From positions 34,398,908-34,462,907 of the forward strand of contig JAJKFL010000003.1 in the NCBI GenBank assembly GCA_021186555.1: 64,000 nt of DNA. Direction: 5' to 3'. Shown in pieces: positions 57,488 to 64,000 of this stretch (its first letter is position 1; every line of letters starts with the position of its first letter). Under the pieces are notes generated by a model, which saw nothing but the letters and a program-made list of their open reading frames with translations, had not been told where the DNA came from and searched no databases. Source of the stretch: Reticulitermes speratus. Lineage: Eukaryota > Arthropoda > Insecta > Blattodea > Rhinotermitidae. Position numbers and translations under genes: made by a program.

Positions 57488-58280
57488 GATAATCTTCAAA
57501 GTCCTCAAAGTAACGTGTAGTATAATGTAAGTTCTTGGCTTTTTTGCAAGCTTTAGGCTTATGATTTTATTATTTATCATATTTTCTTGTTTTTTGTTAT
57601 AAATTTATAAATATTAATAAATCTTCTTAGAACTTGATGTGAACGCCACTTCATTTGAGGTAACCCTCACTTGGTATATTTTAATTTTATAACGTTTATA
57701 ATACCAAAATGGAGGTTATGCGGACTGTGAGATTTCATTGATAGCAATGCCATTTACATCATGATAAGTTTCGGAAAGGCATGCAATGTTATGTAAGGGT
57801 TATGTTTTACGGAGTTCTGTCACAGAACCTGCTGAAATTTCAAGGGAAAATTCTAAAAAAATAAAGGTCATCCACCTTAAAAGCACAGACACATTCATTT
57901 CAGTTACAATTACCATACTGTAACAAATGGCAGTTGAGTGATTCGCCATCATACAGAAAATAACGCTGAGAGAAAAACTGCAAACTTCACCAATAACTAA
58001 AATATCGACGTAACTGTCATACATTCTTTTTTTATGTACATTTCGTAATCCTCCTGTGCGTATTATTATAAGTAGCACTTTATCCGTCAAAGGTTATGGA
58101 GAAAATAATTTTATTCTTTCCCTCCATTATCCCTTTCGTACATTTATCTCCTTTCTTCCTTTCTCCTGCATTCCTTTTCCATATTTTTTTTTTTGTCTAT
58201 CTCATCGCCATTCGTCTCCGGTATCCTACGTTTGGTTTCCTAGAGAATTAGGTGCTTACTCTTTACACACTCCGGCTGAT
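57488..58280. other. Presumed 3'UTR side of the - strand exon, plus unrecognised sequence
   Basis: The part 58110-58280 contains the downstream flank of the 58281 stop on the - strand. The - strand frame at 57800-58090 was considered and not accepted. Confidence 0.35.
58110..58115 (-). terminator. Candidate polyadenylation signal AATAAA
   Basis: TTTATT on the + strand, AATAAA on the - strand, about 165 nt after the stop codon at 58281. Confidence 0.4.
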
Positions 58281-58684
58281 TTACTCCTGAACGAAGGGCT
58301 GATGCTGCTGCTGCTTATTGTGTACACTTATTAGAGCAAGATCTCTCAAATAAGGCACATCTTGACCTATATTAGTCAAATTAAATTTCAACCCATCGGT
58401 CAGTGACACAGGAATCCCGTTGCTTAACTCCGATTTCGTGGACCGATTTTGATTGCCCTTTGGCATTGCATATCTCACAATTATCTTAAAAGTTCTGCCA
58501 GAATGTCTAGCCCCTATGTTTATTTTCTGAGGACTTATGGCTGTCAAAGACGGACACACATACATCTTGTTGTATGACGTAGACACAACTGTATGATAGC
58601 AACATGGATTTAGCATGAAACTTACATTCTGCCTTGCCTTTAATAACGGCAGCTGGTCCTTAGCTGAACTGGGAACAAAATTAA
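58281..58684 (-). CDS. Probable 3'-terminal coding exon, unrecognised protein
   Basis: On the - strand an acceptor-like CAAATATTTTTCGTAG (ending 58685) precedes 404 nt: two bases of a split codon, then 133 codons to TAA. Segments: NFVPSSAKDQLPLLKARQNV, SLTAISPQKINIGARHSGRT, then FKIIVRYAMPKGNQNRSTKS and LTDGLKFNLTNIGQDVPYLR; it ends QQQHQPFVQE. There is no low complexity apart from a short Gln/His run (CAG repeats at the 3' end). The middle alternates hydrophobic and polar residues like a beta-rich domain, but I cannot name a family. Both other frames on this strand are interrupted. AATAAA follows at 58110. Upstream exons are not in view. Confidence 0.5.
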
Positions 58685-60534
58685 CTACGAAAAATATTTG
58701 AAGTTAGGTCTGTTTCTGAAAACGTTAGTTTTCGAGGACAAGTCCGCAGAAATTATTCTATCTTTACGAAGAAAGCAGTTTAAAAATGCTTTACAAGTCC
58801 TTCCTTGGGCTGTCGTATATTTAAGTTGTTGAAACATTGCAATGTCTCTGCAGAATTAAGGTGCCTATATATTGATTTAAGTACTGTATAAAATACTTGA
58901 AGGTGTATGATTTTAGTGTCAGAATGTAATGGAAAATTTTAACTGTGTACTCATAAAATGTTAAAATTTTTCCCTGTACTTTCGGAGGCTCTGTATTAAG
59001 CACTAAATGAATTTACCTTTTGTGTGTATTATACGTTGTCCACATGAGTGAAAATTTCTATAAAGTAAGAGTTATTTATCTTTCATTCTGTGTTAAAGGG
59101 CTGTAAAGCTGTATCCTTTGCACAAAGACGCTTGTACTATAAAATACAACACTCTTGATACGTCGCGTGTTTATATATCCGGGAACCATCATTGTTGTAA
59201 AGAACTGGTATGGTGTTAAACATAAATCAATATGTTAAAATAACAGAGGAATATATGGGATTACATTATAAATTTTTGACCCCAGGTCGTTAAGCTTAGC
59301 AGTTTTGAATTAAACTCACAACACCTTGCTGTGTTGTGCATTATCGTGGTTTGAATCACGCTTGAGTGAAGCATCACAGATTCATGAATTGATGCTGGTT
59401 AGCTCGATGAAAGAGCAGGTAGCAATCGAACATAGATCTCTAGCAATTTCATCAATCAAAGAGATGGATGTAGGAGGCAGAGTTAGAGTGAGAAGGAAGA
59501 GGGGGCGGAATGGTTATGTCGCATCCAACAAGCCTTTAATTCCGACTCATTATTATGTGTTTGGTTTAGTAATGTTCATAGCATATGCATACTATAAGGT
59601 AGCTTCTTCTTTCTTTTTTCTGTTTTTTTTTAGTAAGCAACCGTGCGTGTGGGTAAGAGATGACAAGATGTGATAATCACAATTTAGAGCCCCTGGTAGT
59701 ATAGACTTCAGTTCTAACATTGCGCCTTATACCTCTGTATTAAAAAGTTTTCACACCCTTCTTATATACAACGCGGGCCTACTCATTATTAATGTTCCTA
59801 CAGACTTTGTGAAATATCCAAGGCATAGTAATGGATGTATCGTCCATGTAGAGAAAGCAGGGTCTTACTTTATATATTAGAAGAAGAAATTCCTAGCAGA
59901 ATTTTTAAATATACTTTCTTAATATTTGCTTACGTTTCTAGCCCTATTCCTGTGTTATTTTTTAAGAACTCGTTGTTGAGGTATAGATAACGCATTTATC
60001 TTTATTTTGTCATATTAAACATGAAATATTCAAATCTTTGCCTTATTTATAATTTTCAGTTTGCAGGCAATATAACATACATGTTAGGTATTTCTGTTGA
60101 TCTTTTCCTTTAAATTATCTCACTGCCTATTTCCAAAGATTCCTTAATTATCACCTTGAAACAGAAAACTAACGCCATGTTAGTTTACGTTCTATAAAAA
60201 TATTGCAGTAGATGTTCTGAATGTAAGAAATTAAAATTTTTGACTTTGGCTTGCTCTTCAGTATCACAAGGCTCTACCAATTTTCATGAAATTTGGTCAG
60301 ATATTTCAGTAGTTGAAACAGGAAGACAGACAGACACACACACACACACACACAGAGCATTGGGATTATAACATTATATTTTTTTACCGTTTTTAGGAAG
60401 GAAAAGCAGTAAAATTGTATTGCTCTAATTTCCTCTGGTGGCACAAAGTTCCTACCAAGTGTCATGTAGCTTATATAAGCATAGACCTAAAATGCTCTTG
60501 TTTTAATATTTTATTCCTACGAACTGTATGAAAG
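58685..60534. other. Stretch without recognisable genes
   Basis: At 59290-59370 words resembling A and B boxes (TAAGCTTAGCAGT, GTGGTTTGAATCACG) suggest a weak SINE head, and the 115-codon frame at 59326-59673 starts inside it. A (CA)n run lies at 60330-60355. Confidence 0.35.
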
Positions 60535-60680
60535 CTGCGTCTTCTGGGATATGACGTCGAGTGAATGACAGATATTTGCCGATTTCTCGTAAGAAACTGC
60601 TGCCTCTGCCTTCAGAAGAGGGAGGCATAAGTTTTATCCGAAACGCCGGTAAAATATGTTAGTCTCCACGGCGGTACATC
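60535..60680 (+). repeat. Dispersed repeat with CCGAAACGCCGG core
   Basis: TGCGTCTTCTGGGATATGAC at the left; inner CTTCAGAAGAGGGAGG, then TTTTATCCGAAACGCCGGTA; at the right CACGGCGGTACATCCAAGAA, an imperfect mirror of the left end. A foldback repeat of the same group as 63634-63776. Confidence 0.65.
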
Positions 60681-61489
60681 CAAGAAATTGTTATCTTCAC
60701 GACCAGCCCCATCATCACTGTTTATCCCATATATAACTAGATGGTTGGTGTGTGTCTGCTTAAAGTCATCCGTAAACAGTTGAGTATTGCCAGAAATGCT
60801 GAGTCATACTAATATAATTGTTGTGAGCAATGGATAACACACTTCAAGAAATGTTCGAATGTTGTTAATGCTTTGATATATGCTTAGGCTATATAAACGC
60901 ATTTTCCAAGCTTCTTTCGTTATTTATTCCAATTACTTGCTCTGTAACATGAGTACTTAACTCAGTGGGTTACAGTCCCTCTTGCGTTGCCTGTTATTTC
61001 TCAGTTGTAATACAATGTTACCTTATCGACCTACCTTATCAACCTATTCACTATTGGACTCTATCATGAACCCACTGAAACTCTAATTTGCAAAATGTAA
61101 GTCTAAACGTCCCCCACGCCGCGGCTCAGCGAGCCCGAAGTCCTCGGACTTCTAGCCCATAGCCTAGTTACTTTAACGACTAAGAAATATTTACATACAT
61201 TTGTGTAACTCCCCCATGCGTGCTACCTATCCTACTTGATTTTATCACCCTAATAATGGCAGCGAAATGGGAAAAATTATTAAGTTCTTCCTTATGTATA
61301 CCTGGTAGTCGCCACCCTTTGAGGTGCAAATATTCTCCTCAGAAGAGAGAAAATATATTTTGCTGGTCTGGTAGCTGGAACCACAATATCCTGATCACGC
61401 GATTCTGCAGGTCGGGTTGCAATGTTGAATATTCTCGAGTACTTGTGTTGTTCCTGTCAATTTCATTCCACCCGTGCTCCATTACTTGG
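60681..61489. other. Stretch without recognisable genes
   Basis: 61105-61155 is a short G+C-rich patch (CCACGCCGCGGCTCAGCGAG) ending in a perfect palindrome GAAGTCCTCGGACTTC (61137-61152). The rest is unremarkable. Confidence 0.4.
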
Positions 61490-61615
61490 AAAAAAAAAAA
61501 AAAAAAAAAAAGTGATCATCTTTCTCTTTATCATCATCACAGGGTTGCACAATAAGCCTTAAGGCTGCGGTGCGTCCGTAGCTTCTGCTGCGGGGCCCGT
61601 CTTACAAAAAAAAAA
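61490..61615 (+). mobile_element. Short A-bracketed retroposon, second copy
   Basis: A run of about 22 A, then CATCATCACAGGGTTGCACA, AATAAGCCTTAAGGCTGCGG, then GCTTCTGCTGCGGGGCCC, then a 10-base A-run. The core aligns with 37628-37735 with few differences. No target duplication was recognised, possibly hidden by the A-runs. Confidence 0.75.
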
Positions 61616-62436
61616 GTTGAATATTTGAATAACTATAACACGGTTAGAAAGTAACTAACTCATCAACACTTTTTGTCAAATGAGAGAGTAGTTATATAAC
61701 GAACCAATTCTTCATGATTAAAATTCAGATATTGTACAATTTAAACGGTACAGGTTTTTTTTATAGTATATGTTTTTAGTACGAATTATATTGGAGTTGA
61801 AAGGGAGGGTGTTAGTTAATGATGTCTAGAGGGGGTGGGGTGATATGAAGGGAATAGGGGACAGAAATATGATGACGGGAGAAACCGCAGCATTAGTAAA
61901 TAAGAGAGGGCGTAGCAAAGTGAACATTGAGAGAGAGAGGGATGATAGCCTTCAGGAACTAAGTTAGGTAGACGACGTGGAAGTATTTGGTAACGTGTTT
62001 TAGCATATCTTTCTTCTAAATTGATAACCAGATACTCCCGCTTTATTAAATGCTATGACAGTCCTTTAGATATTATTAGCAGGGGAACCTCTAAGCGTAA
62101 ATTGCCTTTTATGTATAAAAAGTCTTCGTGTATGCGCGAACACTCCTTTTCGAAGGAGACGTGTCTTGTGTTAGAAAAATTTGCATAACGTTTGCTTCTT
62201 TCGGAACCACAAGATGAAGCAAGAACACCGCAGATTCAGATGTGTTATATATATATATATATATAAATGTGTGTGTGTTTGTGTTTCTGCGTGTGTTTTT
62301 TAAATTAATTTTGCAAGAGGCTGGCAGTAACCTTATTTAAACAATTTCATATGTATTATTTACCTAGTTCCTATAATATGTGTGTAAGTAAAACTCATAA
62401 TGTATTCATGGAACGTTACGTGTAACAGAGGATTGG
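61616..62436. other. Stretch without genes; G-rich and dinucleotide tracts
   Basis: G-runs at 61830-61860 could form a quadruplex on the + strand. (TA)n then (GT)n lies at 62246-62285. Confidence 0.5.
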
Positions 62437-62580
62437 GTTTCTCTGGCATATGGCTCTCGGTCACGGCGTAATCAAATCCCCTTCCGAAAGTTTGGATGCG
62501 ACTACCCGGTCACCCTACATCATATACCAGACGATGGAATCCCCAGATACACGGCTGTGAAAACGTAAAAATTAGTTCAT
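62437..62580 (+). repeat. Dispersed repeat related to 63634-63776
   Basis: TTTCTCTGGCATATGGCTCT-CGGTCACGGCGTAATC then AAATCCCCTTCCGAAAG aligns with TTCTTCTGAGATATGACCCT-ATGTCACGGGGTAATT at 63634. The right end is diverged. Confidence 0.45.
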
Positions 62581-62699
62581 GCACAATAGTTTGTAAATAA
62601 ATATCTCTTGGTCATACCAGAAAGGCATATAGCTGATGGTCGTAAAACTCCACACATTTGGCACTGTACAGTTATGAGTGTTTACCTTCACACTCAGGT

Positions 62700-62835
62700 C
62701 CCCTTTCCTTTGGAGAGAAAACTGTCTATCCATTAAATGAGTTCCCGAGCCGTTTTAAGCATGGAATCGAACATGTAGCCAGCCACTTGCTAGACTGACC
62801 TATTTGGCCTCCCTAAGTCAGCTAAGTACGTAATT
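62700..62835 (-). mobile_element. tRNA-derived SINE, - strand
   Basis: On the - strand TTAGCTGACTTAGGGAGG stands at the A-box/D-arm position and ATGTTCGATTCCATGC at the B-box/T-arm. The body begins TTAAAACGGCTCGGGAACTC and includes CTCTCCAAAGGAAAGG. The T stem is imperfect, so it is not a functional tRNA. Confidence 0.5.
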
Positions 62836-62994
62836 AAGTAAAAAATTAAGCACGCTTATTGCCTATATTTTAGTTTCGTTGAAATATCTACTGAAATAAT
62901 CGCTTTAATCCGATCATATTAGCTTGTGTACGACCCATTATGGTATTTGATAAATAACTCCATGGAGCAGATTCCTTCTCAAAAGCTAATTATT

Positions 62995-63440
62995 CCGCAG
63001 GTAATCAAGATTTTCTCCGCATTCTATGGAGCCCCAATGTTTACCACCGCGTTCTCAAAAGCCCTTCGCTTTTTCCTCTCCTGAGCAAGATCAATCCAGT
63101 TTAAGCTCTTCCACCCTATTTCTTGAAGATCCATTTTAATATTATTCTCCCATTTACCCCTAAGTCTTCCAAGCGGTCTCTTTCATTTAAGTTTCACAAC
63201 CAAAGCCTTGTATGCACCTCTCCTCATCTCATACGTATCACATGCCCTACTCATTTCTTTCTTCTTGGCTTCATCATCCGAATAATATTTGGTGAGGAGG
63301 ACAGATTGTAAAGCTCCCCATTGTGCGATCTTGTGTTAACTCACCCTCGTAGGCCCAATATCTTTCTCAGCATCCTATTTTCGAAAACCCGCAATTTATG
63401 GTCGTTCCTTAATGTGAGAGACCAAATTACTCGTATGCAC
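62995..63440 (-). pseudogene. LINE family A 3' end, best-preserved copy
   Basis: On the - strand with one main frame: LRNDHKLRVFENRMLRKILG, then SSPNIIRMMKPRRKEMSRAC, RRGAYKALVVKLK, stop, KRPLGRPRLRGKW-type segment (KRPLGRLRGKWENNIKMDLQ), EIGWKSLNWIDLAQERKKRR, AFENAVVNIGAP-stop. It is the C-terminal tail beyond the reverse transcriptase of a non-LTR retrotransposon. The catalytic YxDD region is not included. A TAA after VVKLK and a stop after LRG show it is dead. Confidence 0.88.
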
Positions 63441-63633
63441 CACATGGCATTCGATAATGTCATGAAAATACACTCTCAAACAGAATACATCAGAAACTGA
63501 AATTGTGTGTATCCTAAATACATTGGTGAAGGGGTGTGTGAACATACTAAATATTATTGCCTACAAGCGGTGTATATTACTAGTGCTGTGCAAGTTTTGA
63601 GGTTGTCACAGCAATGTAGGTGAGGATCGTGTT

Positions 63634-63776
63634 CTTCTGAGATATGACCCTATGTCACGGGGTAATTGGATCCCGTAATTTCGAAGTAACGCACTGAATT
63701 CAGTTGTCACTAGAAGAACCTTCGAAACTTCAGGATTCCATTACCATGTGGTGTAAGGTCGTATCCCGGAAGAACG
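63634..63776. mobile_element. Foldback repeat, about 143 bp
   Basis: The left end GTTCTTCTGAGATATGACC and the right end, read from the other strand, GTTCTTCCGGGATACGACC are inverted repeats. The interior has matching CGTAATTTCGAAG and CTTCGAAAC words on opposite sides, so most of the element can form one long hairpin. Confidence 0.65.
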
Positions 63777-64000
63777 AAATCTTCGTGTTAGTGCTAATTT
63801 AGGCTTAAGATTTCTTATGAAATTATTACAGTCATTTGACCCTTGAAGATGGGACCGATTGGTTGTCCTGAAACGTCGGTACAGAATTACTGCTCTACGC
63901 TGCGTAATATCCCAGAAGAGCGCAGATCTCATCTACATAGCGGCGAAAGCCTGAAATCATACAAGGTTTTAAGTATGTTTTCGCTATCCTTCCATTGAAG
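63777..64000 (+). repeat. Dispersed repeat with GAAACGTCGG core, copy B
   Basis: CTTGAAGATGGGACCGATTG, then GTCCTGAAACGTCGGTAC, then CTACGCTGCGTAATATCCCA-GAAGAGCGCAGATCT. It matches 5577-5660. The - strand frame at 63741-63932 (start SALFWDITQRRAV) is a by-product. Confidence 0.7.

Noticed and set aside
59326..59673. 115-codon + strand open frame
   Set aside because: Starts inside a tRNA-like sequence and ends in a T-run of low complexity.
61220..61555. 111-codon frame with Lys run
   Set aside because: Passes through the A-run of the retroposon at 61490.
63123..63311. 62-codon + strand frame
   Set aside because: Antisense of the well-preserved LINE end on the - strand.

Overview
The window is eukaryotic, animal and almost certainly insect. 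It is AT-rich, has no long open frames, and is full of microsatellites, tRNA-derived SINEs, 5'-truncated LINE ends, hAT-type and mariner-type relics and foldback elements. The LINE and SINE sequences, and the pseudo-peptides they encode, resemble those I associate with cockroach and termite genomes (Blattodea). That assignment is from memory, not a search. I recognise no complete gene, rRNA, functional tRNA or CRISPR, and nothing bacterial.

Protein-coding signal is sparse and looks like isolated exons separated by very large introns or intergenic DNA. The two best candidates are 3'-terminal exons: 18768-18964 (+ strand, 64 codons, followed by an AT-rich 3'UTR-like stretch with AATAAA at 20134) and 58281-58684 (- strand, 133 codons, AATAAA about 165 nt past the stop). 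Weaker candidates are a signal-peptide-like first exon at 42929-43033 (+), a phase-compatible two-exon pair at 50416-50575 and 49849-50213 (-), and unrecognised open frames at 22319-22600 (+), 53385-53711 (-) and 40740-41010 (-). None could be assigned a function.

Layout: 1-12.2 kb holds LINE ends, two copies of a 163-bp hAT MITE and SINE copies. 12.2-14.5 kb is a large inverted duplication (about 0.9 kb arms, about 98% identical where I compared them) whose left arm sits inside a palindromic AT-rich repeat. 16.05-17.88 kb is a 34-bp minisatellite with two higher-order arrays (102 and 136 bp). 18-20.2 kb is the + strand terminal exon and its presumed 3'UTR. 20-36 kb holds SINE, LINE and hAT MITE copies and a head-to-head mariner relic at 27.4-27.9 kb. 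37-57 kb holds more SINEs, fragments of one LINE family, an A-bracketed retroposon, simple repeats and two foldback elements about 195 bp long. 57.8-58.7 kb is the - strand terminal exon. 59-64 kb holds dispersed repeats and a well-preserved LINE 3' end.

The most unusual items are the inverted duplication at the AT-rich palindrome, the two-level minisatellite, and a short hammerhead-like core (CTGANGA ... GAAAC) that recurs in several otherwise different foldback elements. No genes can be shown to work together here.
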